Source: Arthrobacter sp. Hiyo8
Lineage (GTDB): Bacteria; Actinomycetota; Actinomycetes; Actinomycetales; Micrococcaceae
Reading direction: 5' to 3'
DNA length: 64,000 nt
Assembly: GCA_001549895.1 (NCBI GenBank)
Contig: AP014719.1
Location: 3,782,001 to 3,846,000 of the forward strand
This document shows positions 32,458 through 43,165 of this stretch, piece after piece; position 1 is the stretch's first letter; every line of letters begins with the position of its first letter. Under the pieces are notes generated by a model. The model worked only from the letters and a program-made list of their open reading frames with translations. It did not search any database and was not told the origin of the DNA. The position numbers and the translations under genes are program-made.

Positions 32458-33084
32458 GTGCCCAAGATTGTTGATGCCGAAGCCCGGCGCCAGGAAGTAG
32501 TCGAAGCTGTCTTCAGGATCATCGCCTCGGATGGCCTGGAACGTGCCTCCTTGCGGGAGGTGGCCGACGAAGCCGGGCTCGCCGTCGGCTCGGTCCGGCA
32601 TTACTTTGCCAGCAGCGATGAACTGCTGGTCCACTCCTTTGCCGTGGTCATCGACAGGATCGCCGCGCGGCTTGAGGACGCGTTCGCCGTCGTCGAATCG
32701 TTGGATCCGGATTCGGCGGAACACGGCGCCGCCGTCTTAACCCTGGTGGGCCAATTCCTTCCGCTCGACGAGGAACTGGCCGTCGACGCCTGTGTCTGGA
32801 TGGCATTCCGGCACGCGGCCCGAATCCGGCCAGTACTCGAACAGGAAGCGGCACGCAGCCACCGGGCCGTGGCCGCCGTCGTCGGCCGCTTGGTGATGCG
32901 ACTGATGCCCGACGGCGGATCCGGCCAGGAGCGCCTGGTGACCGAGGCCGAGCGCCTTCTGGCCACCCTCGACGGACTGTGCATGCATGCCCTGCTGCAG
33001 CCTGAGTGGATGACGGCCGAGGTCTGCCGCGACGTTCTGACCGCGCATCTGGAGACTCTGGTTGCGGTCCCGTCCAACCGTTAA
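32458..33084 (+). CDS. TetR/AcrR-family transcriptional regulator
   Basis: 208 residues, intact. The N-terminal helix-turn-helix is VPKIVDAEARRQEVVEAVFR, SLREVADEAGLAVGSVRHYF, followed by a helical ligand-binding and dimer domain (IDRIAARLEDAFAVVE onward). VGSVRHYFASSDELLVHSF resembles the BetI/RutR-like subgroup. The GTG at 32458 is chosen because it gives the usual short pre-helix. The regulated gene is not obvious; galE is divergent and could share control. Confidence 0.88.
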   Translation: MPKIVDAEARRQEVVEAVFRIIASDGLERASLREVADEAGLAVGSVRHYFASSDELLVHSFAVVIDRIAARLEDAFAVVESLDPDSAEHGAAVLTLVGQFLPLDEELAVDACVWMAFRHAARIRPVLEQEAARSHRAVAAVVGRLVMRLMPDGGSGQERLVTEAERLLATLDGLCMHALLQPEWMTAEVCRDVLTAHLETLVAVPSNR

Positions 33085-33147
33085 CGTCGAGGCTCATCGG
33101 GAATAGACTGGAACCCTGAGTGGGCACCTGCCAAGGGAGGCAATCGG

Positions 33148-33757
33148 ATGCATGACACAGGCGGTCAGGGGTGGCGAATCACAATGGACACCTCCGGACC
33201 GATGCTCATTGCCTTGTATCTGAGAGACGTTGCTGGATTGGACGGAGCCGGTACGCCAACGTTGTCCCACGCCACACCCAAAGTCAGGCACGCGGACCAC
33301 ACGCACCTCACTGCCGAGGTAGGCGGGGTGCCGGCCCTCAAGACAGAGTGGGAGGCCTGGTGGGAGCAGCTGTTGAGGGCGTATCCGGATGCCGCGCCGG
33401 AGCTTTCACCCCCGGATTCAACGCCTTCGGCAATTCGCCTGCCCTGCGCAGAGTATTGCAGGCACACTTCGGAGCCGCCCTGACCTGGGCCCGTGAGCGC
33501 CTTGAAGAGTACGAAAAACTGGAGGCTGAACGCGAAGCGAGCGGCGCCACGTTGCTTCTGGGGACATGGTGGAGGACCGGCTGCTGGAAGTCGGACGAAG
33601 TTCCCGGGACTTCCAGCTGACGATCATCGAGCTACCCCTCAACGAGCCAAGGGCCTGGTACCTTGAGCCGGACAAGATGATCATGAGCCACCAGCTCTTG
33701 TCCGAACCGGATATCTTCCGCAGCTACGTCCAGCCGGTGGTTGAACTACTGGTCTGA
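33148..33757 (+). CDS. Conserved hypothetical protein
   Basis: About 203 residues once two lost bases are put back (near 33418, giving PPGFNAFGNSPALRRVLQAH, and near 33567). GGGAGG lies 8 bases before the ATG. The protein is soluble with a Trp-rich start (EWEAWWEQLLRAYPD), a charged helix (ARERLEEYEKLEAEREA) and a C-terminal IELPLNEPRAWYLEPDKMIM. I recognise no family. It stands between the TetR gene and the convergent 33800 gene. Confidence 0.65.
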
Positions 33758-33799
33758 AGCCGGGCGACGCCGCCAGGCGCCGCCGAGGCCCGCCCAAAA

Positions 33800-34639
33800 C
33801 TAGGTCTTCGGAGCCGAAACCGTGATGGTCACGGACCCCGACGCTGCCGCTGAATCCTGCCAGCCCTTGTGGTCCTGCCGGTTCCAGGTGGCGCCAGCCA
33901 CGTCAACCTGCGTCACGGAAAGGTCCTTGGCATTCGCCACGGCCCACTGGGCCACAGCCCACGCCTGCGCACCGCTGATGTTCAACTGGACCGTGCGGCC
34001 CTGGGCCACGGCCGGCAGGGCGCCGAACTCCGTGGTCATGGCGGCCACGACGGCGTTCGGGTCGCCGGCGGTGTCCGCGGCCCGGAGCGTGCAGTCGAGG
34101 GCCCGTTCGGAATGTCCGGTGAGCGCCGACGCATACGCCCGGCCCATGGGTTCCTGCTGCGCGTAGGCCTGGGGGTAGGCGAATGCTGGACCGCTTGCGC
34201 CGCATCAGTGATCGCCATGGTTTCGTAGCCGGGTATTTTCACAAGGTGGTCATAGAAAGCGTTCGTCGCGTAGGCAGGATCCATGACCTCGGCTTCGGTG
34301 CCCCAGCCCTGGGAGGGGCGCTGCTGGAACAGGCCCGCGAATCGGGGCCAACCTCGTCACCGTGTCCGATGTTGCGAAGCTTGGATTCCTGCATGGCTGT
34401 GGCCACGGCGATTGTGGCCGCGCGCGGAGGCAGCCCCGCTGCACGGCAATGGCGGTGATGAGGGCGGCATTCGCGGCCTGGTCCGTCGCCAGCTCGTAGG
34501 AGTCCGAGCCCACGACGGCGACGCAGCGTTCCGTGACCAAGGTTTCGGAACGCTGCAGTACAGTCACCACGGCGTAGATGGCACCGGCCACCAAGGCAAG
34601 CGCCAGCAACAAGATGATGGTGCGTCGGAGACGGCGCAT
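33800..34639 (-). CDS. Membrane-anchored, lysozyme-like conserved protein
   Basis: MRRLRRTIILLLALALVAG is an N-terminal membrane anchor. With three lost bases repaired (near 34436, 34340 and 34184) the outer part reads ITAIAVQRGLPPRAATIAVA, TAMQESKLRNIGHGDEVGPD, SRGLFQQRPSQGWGTEAEVM, and YATNAFYDHLVKIPGYE. MQESKL followed by GLFQQRPSQGWG is the pattern of a family with a soluble lytic transglycosylase-like fold, the Glu of QES being the likely acid. Some databases label such proteins 'heavy metal transporter', which the sequence does not support. It starts 11 bases after dapD and may act on peptidoglycan. Confidence 0.7.
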
Positions 34640-34650
34640 CCAGGTATCAG

Positions 34651-35675
34651 CTAGTTGGCGTGGAGGGCTTCGTTGAGTTCCACCGTCTGGCCCTTGCGGG
34701 GAAGGACCTCGACTTCGCCAGTTGTGGAATTGCGGCGGAACAGCAGGTTCGGCACGCCGGAGAGCTCAACAGCCTTGATGATGCTGCTGGTGTCTTCCCC
34801 GTTGGCGTCCTTCGGGCCGGGGATGCGCACGCGGGTTCCAGCCGTGACGTAGAGGCCTGCTTCGACCACGGAGTCGTCGCCGATGCTGATGCCCACGCCG
34901 GAGTTGGCACCCAGGAGCACGCGCTCACCCAGGGCGATCTTTTCCTTGCCGCCACCGGAGAGGGTCCCCATGATGGAGGCGCCGCCACCGACGTCGGTGC
35001 CGTCACCGGCAACAACACCTGCCGAGATGCGCCCTTCCACCATGGACGTGCCGAGCGTGCCGGCGTTGAAGTTCACGAAGCCCTCGTGCATGACCGTGGT
35101 GCCTTCGGAGAGGTAGGCGCCCAGGCGGACCCGGTCGGCGTCGGCGATCCTGACCCCGGTGGGAACGACGTAGTCCACCATGCGCGGGAACTTGTCCACT
35201 CCGTAGACCGTGACGGCGCCGCGCTTACGCAGGCGGGCGCGGGTCAATTCGAAGCCGTCCACTGCTGCGGGCCGAAGTTCGTCCACACAACGTTGGGGAG
35301 CTTGCCGAAGATCCCGTCCAGGTTGATGCTGTTGGGCTTGACGAGCCGGTGCGAAAGCAAGTGCAGGCGCAGGTAGGCGTCAACGGTGTCGGCGGGGGCC
35401 TCGTCCAGGTTGATCTGGGCAAAGACCACCTTCTGTTCGGTCCGGCGGTCGGCGTCGTGGCTTTCAGCTGCGAGAGCGGTCAGCGACTCGTCGGCGTGCT
35501 CCACGGCGCGCAGGGATGCGGCAGCTTCGCCCAATGCCGGTGCCGGAAACCATACGTCCAGCACTGTCGCTTCTCCGGCGTCGGAGGTGGCGATGGTGGC
35601 CAGGCCAAAGCCGTAGGCGGAGCGATCGTTGTCAGAAGCGCTATCGAGAGCGGCAGAGGCAGCGGTTTCAGTCAT
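34651..35675 (-). CDS. dapD: 2,3,4,5-tetrahydropyridine-2,6-dicarboxylate N-succinyltransferase
   Basis: Commits tetrahydrodipicolinate to the succinylase branch of diaminopimelate and lysine synthesis, using succinyl-CoA. The C-terminal half is a left-handed beta-helix with hexapeptide repeats ([60 protein letters not shown]). The N-terminal domain is the long actinobacterial type (Rv1201c). One lost C near 35265 interrupts [20 protein letters not shown]. It is divergent from dapE with 85 bases between starts, a shared promoter region. Confidence 0.94.
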
Positions 35676-35760
35676 GGCGCAAGTCTATCGAGAGCCACTG
35701 CTTCCCTTGAAACCGTGTGTGGACCGAGGGGTCGCAATTCGCTCGGGATACAGTGGAGAG

Positions 35761-36882
35761 GTGACCGTTGAAACTACCCCGATCCTTCTTGACATCAGGC
35801 AAGACGTTGCGCTGCTGACCGCGGCGCTGATGGACATCAACAGCGTGTCCGGCAACGAAGCCGCGCTTGCAGACGCCGTTGAATCCGCGCTTCGTACGAT
35901 CCCCGGCCTGCAGCTTGTGCGGGACGGCGACGCCATCATTGCCCGGACCGAGCTGGGACGCCCGGAGCGCGTGATCTTGGCCGGCCACCTCGATACCGTG
36001 CCGTTGCCCACCGTGGAGGGTTCGCTCGGCACCGTGCCCGCCACGTGGGAGTCCGGCGTCCCGGGACGGGAACCTTGTATGGACGCGGAGCCACCGACAT
36101 GAAGGGCGGGGTCGCGGTGCAGCTTGCGCTCGCCGCGACAATGTTCGACGGCGGCGCCGAGCCGGGCAAAGACGTCACCTTCGTCTTCTATGACCATGAG
36201 GAAGTTGAAGCGGTCAAGAGCGGCCTCGGCCGCTTGGTACGGAACCATGGCCATCTCCTGGAGGGGGACTTCGCGATCCTGCTCGAACCCACCGACGGCA
36301 CGGTGGAAGGCGGTTGCAACGGCACCAGCCGCTTCGAAGCCACCACGGTCGGGGAAGCGGCGCACTCCGCCCGGGCGTGGATAGGCAGCAACGCCATCCA
36401 CGCAGCCGCTCCCATCCTGAGCCGCTTGGCCTCCTACGAACCTCGCACCGTCAACGTGGACGGGCTGGACTACCGGGAAAGCCTCAATGCCGTGAAGATT
36501 AACGGCGGCACTGCGGGCAACGTCATCCCAGACCGCTGTGTCGTGGAGATCAACTACCGCTTCGCGCCGGACAAGACCCGGACCAGGCCGAAGCCCACGT
36601 CCGGGAACTTCTGGACGGCTTCGACGTCGTCCGCACCGACGCTGCCGCCGGGGCGCGGCCGGCCTCAACCACCCGGCTGCGGCGTCCTTCGTTGCCGCCG
36701 TCGGTGCCGAGCCCAAACCCAAGTACGGTTGGACCGACGTCGCGCGCTTCAGCGAGCTCGGCGTTCCCGCGGTCAACTTCGGACCGGGCGATCCGCTTCT
36801 TGCGCACAAAGACAACGAACACGTCGACGCCGACGCCATCCGTGAGTGCCTCCGGGCGTTGCGGTCGTGGCTGGCTGACTAG
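35761..36882 (+). CDS. dapE: Succinyl-diaminopimelate desuccinylase
   Basis: M20 zinc peptidase family enzyme that removes succinate to give LL-diaminopimelate. Metal ligands are in [18 protein letters not shown] and [10 protein letters not shown] (Glu pair), with [11 protein letters not shown] and the lid domain motif [15 protein letters not shown]. Breaks near 36066 (GGG for GGGG), 36584 and 36663 divide it into parts; the corrected end is [24 protein letters not shown] 35761 gives the usual start; the purine-rich GGAGAG touches it, closer than ideal, so the exact start is uncertain. Confidence 0.93.
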
Positions 36883-36913
36883 GTGGAGTGACCCTATTTT
36901 TGCTTGAGAATGC

Positions 36914-36963
36914 GGGTGTGGCCCGTGGGCTTGGTTCCGGAACCAAGCCCACGGGCCACACCC
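36914..36963. terminator. Perfect 50-bp palindrome between convergent dapE and gluD-type genes
   Basis: Bases 36914-36938 and 36939-36963 are exact reverse complements, 25 bp with no loop base left over. It stands 31 bases after dapE and 21 before the stop of the permease gene. An ATTTTTG tract lies just ahead of it (36894-36902), which would form the U-run for the minus strand, so a bidirectional terminator is likely. Confidence 0.9.
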
Positions 36964-36984
36964 ACGTTTGCGACGTTCTTGCGA

Positions 36985-37839
36985 CTAGCCCTCGATTGCC
37001 ACAATCTCCGACTTGGCCACCTTCACCACTTTGACGTTGCGGCGCATCCGGCCTTCAAGCCACTTGGCGATTCCGGCCAGGATCAGGCACATCCCGACGT
37101 ACAGGACACCGGCAATGATCGCGGAAGGAATGATGGGCGAACCGTACTGGGCCTGGCTTCCGAAGTACTTGGCCTGGAAGAGGATCTCGTTGTAGGTGAC
37201 GATGAAGCCCAATGCGGTGTCCTTGAGGATGACCACGAGTTGGGAAATGATCACCGGGAGCATCGAGCGGACCGCCTGCGGCAGCAGGATGTTTGTCATG
37301 ACCGCGCTCTTCGGCAAGCCGATGGCGTAGCCGGCCTCGCTCTGGCCACGGGGGAGCGATTCGATGCCGGCCCGGAAGACTTCCGCGAGCACCGATCCGT
37401 TGTAGAGCACCAGGCCCGCAACGACTGCCGTGAAAGGCGTGATCCCCTGGACGCCGAGGGGAGGGAGCCCGTAGTAGAAGATCATCATGAGGATCAGCAA
37501 CGGAATGGCACGGAAGAGCTCCGTGAACCCATAGCAAGGCAAGCTGATCCACTTGCGGTCGGAGAGCCTCCCGAAGGCCAGGAAGACACCCAGCACCAAG
37601 CTGAGCACGGCTGCCGTGGCAAACGCTGAAAGCGTGGCGCCCACTGATTGGATGATGGTCTGCTGGACCAGCGGGAAGGTGAACAAATGCCACTTCTTCT
37701 CGTCGAACTGGCCGCTTTGGGCGAAACGAAGGACGATGAATCCGACGATGGCGAGAATGACCAGGGCGGTCACGACGCCGAGAATCCGGTAGCGTGCGCG
37801 GGCCTTCGGGCCCGGAGCGTCAAAAAGGACCGAGCTCAT
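36985..37839 (-). CDS. gluD: Glutamate/amino-acid ABC importer permease (GluD type)
   Basis: HAAT-family permease of 284 residues, intact. The ATG at 37839 overlaps the stop of the upstream permease (ATGA); a slightly earlier in-frame ATG would extend into that gene. The core is FTELFRAIPLLILMMIFYYG, FRAGIESLPRGQSEAGYAIG (EAA loop) and AVRSMLPVIISQLVVILKDT. Its partner is the preceding permease. By similarity to Corynebacterium GluABCD the substrate is probably glutamate, but related systems carry other amino acids. Confidence 0.9.
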   Translation of the reverse strand: MSSVLFDAPGPKARARYRILGVVTALVILAIVGFIVLRFAQSGQFDEKKWHLFTFPLVQQTIIQSVGATLSAFATAAVLSLVLGVFLAFGRLSDRKWISLPCYGFTELFRAIPLLILMMIFYYGLPPLGVQGITPFTAVVAGLVLYNGSVLAEVFRAGIESLPRGQSEAGYAIGLPKSAVMTNILLPQAVRSMLPVIISQLVVILKDTALGFIVTYNEILFQAKYFGSQAQYGSPIIPSAIIAGVLYVGMCLILAGIAKWLEGRMRRNVKVVKVAKSEIVAIEG

Positions 37840-38483
37840 CGGGCCACCTTCCATTTCTTTTCAAGCTTCCGCTGGACGAAGGAAAGGATGAAAACGAGCA
37901 GAACGAAGATCAGTGCGACCCAGAGCAGCCCGGCCATGGCAGGCTCGCCGCGCTCGGAAAGATTCGATCTGATGGCTCCCGCTTCGGCGACCGAGAAGCC
38001 GGCTGCCACCGTTGTGTTCTTGAGCAATGCGATGAACACGCTGAACATGGGCGGGATGACGGCACGGAATGCCTGGGGGAGGATCACCAGGGTCAGGGTT
38101 TGGGTGAACGGAAGGCCGATGGCACGGGCAGCCTCGGCCTGGCCGACAGGCACGGTGTTGATGCCGGAGCGCACGGCTTCCGCCACATAAGTAGCGGTGT
38201 ACAGGCTGAGGCCGACGGTTGCTGCGGTCATGAAATCAATTTCCACGAGACCGAGCTTCGGATAGCCCAAGGCAAAAAAGAACAGGACCAACGTCAATGG
38301 GGTGTTGCGCACAACGTTGATGTACAAAGTGGCTGCGGCGCGCATCGCAGGGATGGGGGATACCCTCAAGGTCGCCACGATGGTGCCCAGGATCAGGGCG
38401 AAGATCCCGGCAACGACGAAAAGTACAAGGGTGTTCCGGAACCCTGTGATGAACAGGTCCGAATTATTCAGCAGCGTATTCAC
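37836..38483 (-). CDS. gluC: Glutamate/amino-acid ABC importer permease (GluC type)
   Basis: 215 residues, intact, from GTG 38483 (VNTLLNNSDLFITGFRNTLV). EAA loop VRSGINTVPVGQAEAARAIG and LPQAFRAVIPPMFSVFIALL are the normal HAAT permease signatures. The protein ends FILSFVQRKLEKKWKVAR. Second gene of four after the binding protein. Confidence 0.92.
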   Translation of the reverse strand: MNTLLNNSDLFITGFRNTLVLFVVAGIFALILGTIVATLRVSPIPAMRAAATLYINVVRNTPLTLVLFFFALGYPKLGLVEIDFMTAATVGLSLYTATYVAEAVRSGINTVPVGQAEAARAIGLPFTQTLTLVILPQAFRAVIPPMFSVFIALLKNTTVAAGFSVAEAGAIRSNLSERGEPAMAGLLWVALIFVLLVFILSFVQRKLEKKWKVAR

Positions 38484-38544
38484 AGAATGGTCGCTTTCAG
38501 CCGATATTCGAGGGGGCGGCCAACGGCCGCCCCTCAACATGGGT

Positions 38545-39443
38545 TTAGTAGTTGTCCACTGCGGGTTGGGTGACCTTGGTGCCGGACTGGCCCAGTGTGG
38601 AGTCGTAGATCTTCTGCCACACAGAGCCGCCGTCAGTGAACATCTTGTTCACGAACTTGCGGAAGGCGGTATCGCCCTTCTTCAAGCCAACACCGTACTT
38701 CTCAGTGGTGAACGGCTGGCCTACCACCTTGAGGTTGTCGGTGTCCTGGGAGGCGTAACCGATCAGGATTGCCTGGTCGGTAGTCACAGCATCGACCTGG
38801 CCGCTCTTGAGCGCCTCGACACACTGTGAGTACGTGTCGAACTCAGTGGTTTTGGTGCCTGGGAAGTTTGCCTTGATGTTCTGGATGGGGTTGAACCCGT
38901 GGCCGAACAGACGTTCTTCCCGCTCAGGTCCTTCTCGCTGTTGATGGTCGTGTTGCTCTTCTTGACCAGCAGGCCTTGACCCGTCACGAAGTAGGGTCCG
39001 GCGAAGTCGACCAACTGCTTGCGCTTGTCCGTGATGGAGTAGGTCCCGACGTAGTAGTCAATGTCGCCGTTGGTAATGGCGGACTCGCGGTTGGCCGAAG
39101 GAATGGGCTTGTACTCGATCTTGTCCTTGGAGAAACCGAGGGATGCGGCGATCCACTGGGCAACCTGGATGTCAAAACCGCTGTACTCGCCGGTCGCGGC
39201 ATCCTTGAAGCCCAGGCCAGGCTGATCCTGCTTGACGCCGATCGTGATCTTTCCGTTCGACTTGATCTTGTCGAACGTGGGGCTGCCCGTGATGGACACG
39301 TTCTGGGCCACCGTGAACGGTGCGGACTCGCTGCTTGGCGCGGTGGTGGAACCGCCGCCGCCACCGCATGCGCTCAGCGAAAGGGCGAGCGCCGCGCTTG
39401 CAGCGACCAGGAGGGATTTCCTCCGGGTGATAAAAGACTTCAT
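38545..39443 (-). CDS. gluB: Glutamate-binding lipoprotein of ABC importer (GluB type)
   Basis: Signal MKSFITRRKSLLVAASAALA ends in the lipobox LSAC, followed by a Gly/Ser-rich linker. The mature part is an SBP_bac_3 domain: FDKIKSNGKITIGVKQDQPG, YSGFDIQVAQWIAASLGF, SANRESAITNGDIDYYVGTY (substrate ligands) and FAGPYFVTGQGLLV. A lost C near 38903 (CCCC for CCCCC) hides the middle: GSTPIQNIKANFPGTKTTEF and CVEALKSGQVDAVTTDQAIL follow when it is restored. Normal length, about 299 residues. Confidence 0.93.
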
Positions 39444-39493
39444 GATATTCCTTTCATTGTGCGGCCACCCCCGCGGCCTGGGTGCGGTGAGTG

Positions 39494-40248
39494 TCAGTGA
39501 GTCAGGAGTTTGGAGAGGAAATCCTTGGCACGGTTGCTTTGGGGTTGGTGAAGAATTCCTCCGGCTTGGCGTCTTCAACAATCTGGCCGTCGGCCATGAA
39601 GACAACGCGGTCGGCGGCTTTGCGCGCAAAGCCCATCTCGTGGGTGACCACGATCATGGTCATGCCTTCCTTGGCCAACTGGACCATGACATCCAGGACC
39701 TCGTTGATCATTTCCGGATCAAGTGCCGAGGTCGGCTCGTCGAAAAGCATGACCTTCGGCTTCATCGCGAGAGCCCGGGCAATTGCCACACGCTGCTGTT
39801 GGCCACCGGAGAGCTGTGCAGGCATCTTGGGTGCCTGTTGCCCGACGCCGACCCGCTCCAACAACGCCATGGCGTCCTTGTCCGCGGTTGCTTTGTCCTG
39901 TTTCTTCACCTTGATCGGTCCCAGCGTGACGTTTTCGAGAATCGTCTTGTGGGCGAACAGGTTGAACGATTGGAAGACCATGCCGACATCGGCCCTGAGA
40001 AGGGCAAGTTCCTTGCCTTCCTCAGGCAGCTTCTTGCCATCGATCGAAATCTCGCCCGTATCGATGGTCTCCAAGCGGTTGATGGCCCGGCACAGCGTGG
40101 ACTTGCCCGAGCCCGAAGGCCCGATGACAACCACAACCTCACCCTTTTTCACTTGGAGGTTGATGTCCTTCAGGACATGTAGTTGACCAAAGTGCTTATT
40201 GACGCCATTCAGGGAGACGAGGGCATCGCTGGCGGCTTGAATAGTCAT
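39494..40248 (-). CDS. gluA: Glutamate/amino-acid ABC importer ATPase (GluA type)
   Basis: ABC ATPase of the HAAT importer. Walker A is GPSGSGKST, signature LSGGQQQR, Walker [13 protein letters not shown], switch His THEMG. The C-terminus in print ([12 protein letters not shown]) is a frame error: an extra C near 39541 gives [17 protein letters not shown] and a stop at 39494-39496, the usual ending. First gene of the minus-strand operon; its start is 184 bases from the divergent LOG gene. Confidence 0.95.
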
Positions 40249-40431
40249 GTGACGAATCTAGCGAAGAAATGATTCAAGTTGAGCCAGCTCACACTAACTT
40301 ACGTGGATCGTGATTCAACAGATACCTGCTTTGCAGCTATCTGACAGCAAATGATGGGTAGGAAACCCAATACCGCAAACAACAGGCCACGCCGGAACGG
40401 CTGCAGCCGCCATCCGCGCTAGCCTAGGTCA

Positions 40432-41282
40432 ATGAGTACCAGCCAGCCCCAAGTTCCTAGTCCAGACGCCAATGGCAAGGCGATGAGCAACGGATCGGCA
40501 GCGTCAGCTCCGGCCGTAGCCGCAGAGCCGCCAGCCAAGCACAAAGGACCCTTGGAGCTTCGGCGCAAACAGGCCGCTATGCCGATGTCGGACCAGCGAC
40601 TCCTGGACACCAGGGGAGCCGACCACTTCATTCACACCGACCCGTGGCGGGTCCTGCGGATCCAGAGTGAATTCGTTGAAGGATTCGGTGCGCTCGCCGA
40701 GCTCGGCCCCGCCGTCAGTGTCTTTGGTTCCGCCCGCACCAAGCCGGGCACCGGCTATTACGATATGGGCGTGCAGGTGGCCGCCACCTCGCGGAAGCCG
40801 GCGTCGCCGTCATCACCGGTGGTGGCCCGGGATCCATGGAAGCCGCCAACAGGGGCGCCGTTGAAGGCAACGGCGTTTCCGTGGGACTGGGAATCGAGCT
40901 GCCGTTCGAACAAGGCCTCAACCGCTGGGTGGACCTTGGCATCAACTTCAGGTACTTCTTTGCCCGCAAGACCATGTTCGTCAAGTACGCGCAAGGGTTC
41001 ATTGTCCTGCCGGGCGGCCTGGGAACCCTGGACGAACTGTTCGAAGCCATGGTCCTGGTGCAGACCCGCAAGGTGACATCGTTCCCCATCGTCCTTCTGG
41101 GGGTCGACTTCTGGAGCCCGATGATCGAATGGATCAAGGGGACCCTGGTGGCCGAAGGCATGGTCTCCGCGAAGGACCTGGACCTCATCCAGCTTGTGGA
41201 CGATCCTGCGGACGCCGTTCACCGCGTCCTGCACGGAATCCCGCGGCCACCCTCGACCAACGGGGACCAGCGCCCGGAGTAG
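40432..41282 (+). CDS. LOG-family Rossmann protein (TIGR00730)
   Basis: LOG-family proteins hydrolyse nucleoside 5'-monophosphates, releasing the base (cytokinin activation in plants and in M. tuberculosis Rv1205). Motifs GGGPGSMEAANRGA and PGGLGTLDELFEAMVL (PGGxGTxxE) are present. An N-terminal extension of about 50 residues, rich in Ala, Pro and Ser, is not part of the enzyme. A lost C near 40791 (VAAHLAEAGVAVITGGGPGS) splits it. Corresponds in order to Rv1205. Substrate uncertain. Confidence 0.9.
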
Positions 41283-41319
41283 CCTTGCCGTCACTGCACT
41301 CTCAGCTGAGTCTGGCACG

Positions 41320-41655
41320 ATGGTTGCTGTGAGCTTTTTTCTGGTCTTTCTCGCGATTGTCATTATCGGTGCCGTGTTGTTCCTCGGCGCCGGAATGGCG
41401 AGATCCTCCCGCGACTCCGGCGCCGGTTTGGATGAACCCGTCCCGAACCTGCCGCCGGTCCTGTTGCCGGCAGGAGCCAAGGCATCCGACGTCGACCGCG
41501 TGCGCTTCGCCCTTGGGCTGCGGGGCTACCGGATGGACCAGGTGGATGAGGTCCTCGATGAGCTCCGGGATCAGCTGACCTCGCAGGAGAGGGAAATCGA
41601 ACGGCTGAAACTGGCCCTGGAGGCAGCCGGGAACCAGGAAGACCCAAAAGAGTGA
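41320..41655 (+). CDS. DivIVA-domain membrane protein
   Basis: About 111 residues. One N-terminal membrane segment (FFLVFLAIVIIGAVLFLGAG) is followed by a linker and the short DivIVA motif VDRVRFALGLRGYRMDQVDE with a coiled coil at the C-terminus (QEREIERLKLALEAAG). GTG 41329 (VSFFLVFLAIV) is an alternative start. It overlaps the next gene by four bases. DivIVA-like proteins recruit partners to curved membranes; the partner here is unknown. Confidence 0.85.
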   Translation: MVAVSFFLVFLAIVIIGAVLFLGAGMARSSRDSGAGLDEPVPNLPPVLLPAGAKASDVDRVRFALGLRGYRMDQVDEVLDELRDQLTSQEREIERLKLALEAAGNQEDPKE

Positions 41656-42934
41656 CCCCGTCACTCGAATCGCGGTCCCCGACGGGATTCCTGGTCCGAA
41701 GATTGCGCCGCGCCGGAGCCCACGCCGCGGGCTGGCCGTGGTGGGTCCAGGTCTCCCTCGTCTACATCGCCTCGAGGCTTGTCAGCGCTTGCATCTTCAT
41801 GGCCGCAGCGTTGCAGCAAGGCGTCAATCCGTGGTTTCCGCCGGCACCTGACTACTGGAACTTCATCACCATCTGGGATGGGCGCTGGTACGCCGAAGCG
41901 GCGAACAACGGGTACCCCTCTGTTTTGCCGGTCAATGCGAACGGCGGCGTCGCGGAAAATTCCTGGGCGTTCTATCCACTCTTTCCGTACCTTGCCAAGG
42001 CGCTCGGTGCACTCACCGGACTGGCGACGCTGCCCGCCCTGACGGTCGTCGCGATGGTGGCCGGGCTTGGGGCGGCCCTGGTGGCCTACAAACTGTTCCG
42101 GGAATTCGCCGGGCGGACCACGGCGCTGTGGGCACTGACCTTCTTCTCGATGTTCCCCGTCTCGGCCATCCTGCAGGTCCCCTACGCGGAATCCCTCAAT
42201 ACCCTGCTCCTGGCGGGTTCGCTCCTGCTGCTGGTGCGTCGCAAGTACCTCGCGGCGATGCCCGTGGTCCTGCTCATGTGCCTGTCGCGGCCCACTGGAG
42301 TGCCCTTCGCGGCCATGGTGGGCCTACTCCTGGTCCACCACTTGTGGAAGAGGTTCGGGCGCCGCCCGTCAGTGCCAGGCGACGTGCCCGCCGACGTGCC
42401 CGCCGCCGGGTCGATCCCGACGCTCCGGGAGCTTGGATCGCTGGCCGCGCTAGTGGGGGTCAGCGCGGCGGGGGCCCTCGCGTGGCCGGCCATCGCCTGG
42501 GCGGTCACGGGGGATCCGCTGGCCTACACCAAGACCGAAACTGTTTGGCGAGGGGACGACCTTGTTCCGTTCAAGCCATGGTTCGAGACCGGCCAAATGC
42601 TCTTCGGGCCGGTACTCGGCATTCTCGCGCCGTTCGTCTTCGTCGCGCTCTTTGCCCTGCTGATGTTGAGCAAACCTGTCCGGGCCCTCGGCACCGAACT
42701 GAGGCTTTGGTGCACGTGCTACGTGGGGTATCTTCTGGTCTTCCTGCACCCCAGACGAGCACGTTCCGGATGCTCTTGCCCTTGTTCCCCTTGGCGCTCA
42801 GCACGGCCTGGTTGTCCCGCTCGAAGGCTTACCGCGGCACCGTGGTGGTCATGTTCTTCCTCCTCCAGATCGTATGGATCGTCTGGCTGTGGGCGTGGGC
42901 GCAGTTGCCGGGCGGCGGCGACTATCCTCCGTGA
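41652..42934 (+). CDS. Polytopic mannosyltransferase-like membrane protein (PIG-V / GT-C type)
   Basis: About 427 residues with ten or so hydrophobic segments. The first extracytoplasmic loop has the conserved IWDGRWYAEAANNGYPSVLP, a GT-C pattern with the catalytic Asp, and the next loop has ENSWAFYPLFPYLAKAL, as in PIG-V-like proteins. LLLAGSLLLLVRRKYL and MCLSRPTGVPFAAMV follow. A lost C near 42750 (FLHPQTSTFRMLLPLFPLAL) breaks the frame; the corrected end is WAQLPGGGDYPP. GTG start, overlapping the previous stop (GTGA). It presumably transfers a lipid-linked sugar outside the membrane; acceptor unknown. Confidence 0.8.
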
Positions 42935-43165
42935 TGCCTCCGCGTCGTTTCGCCAGTTCAAGCGCGATCACGGCCCGGCGGGAAAAGTCCATCAATTAGC
43001 TACGGGCGGGTAATTACGAGATAATGGACACAAGCAAGGACAAAGGCACCCTCGGGTGCCCGGCGACGACGACTGAACTGCCATGACTGTCGACGCCGTA
43101 TATTCCACGCGGAGCCAACCCGGCCGGGTTGGCGGGATTTGGGACAACTGGAGGGGATTTTCCTA

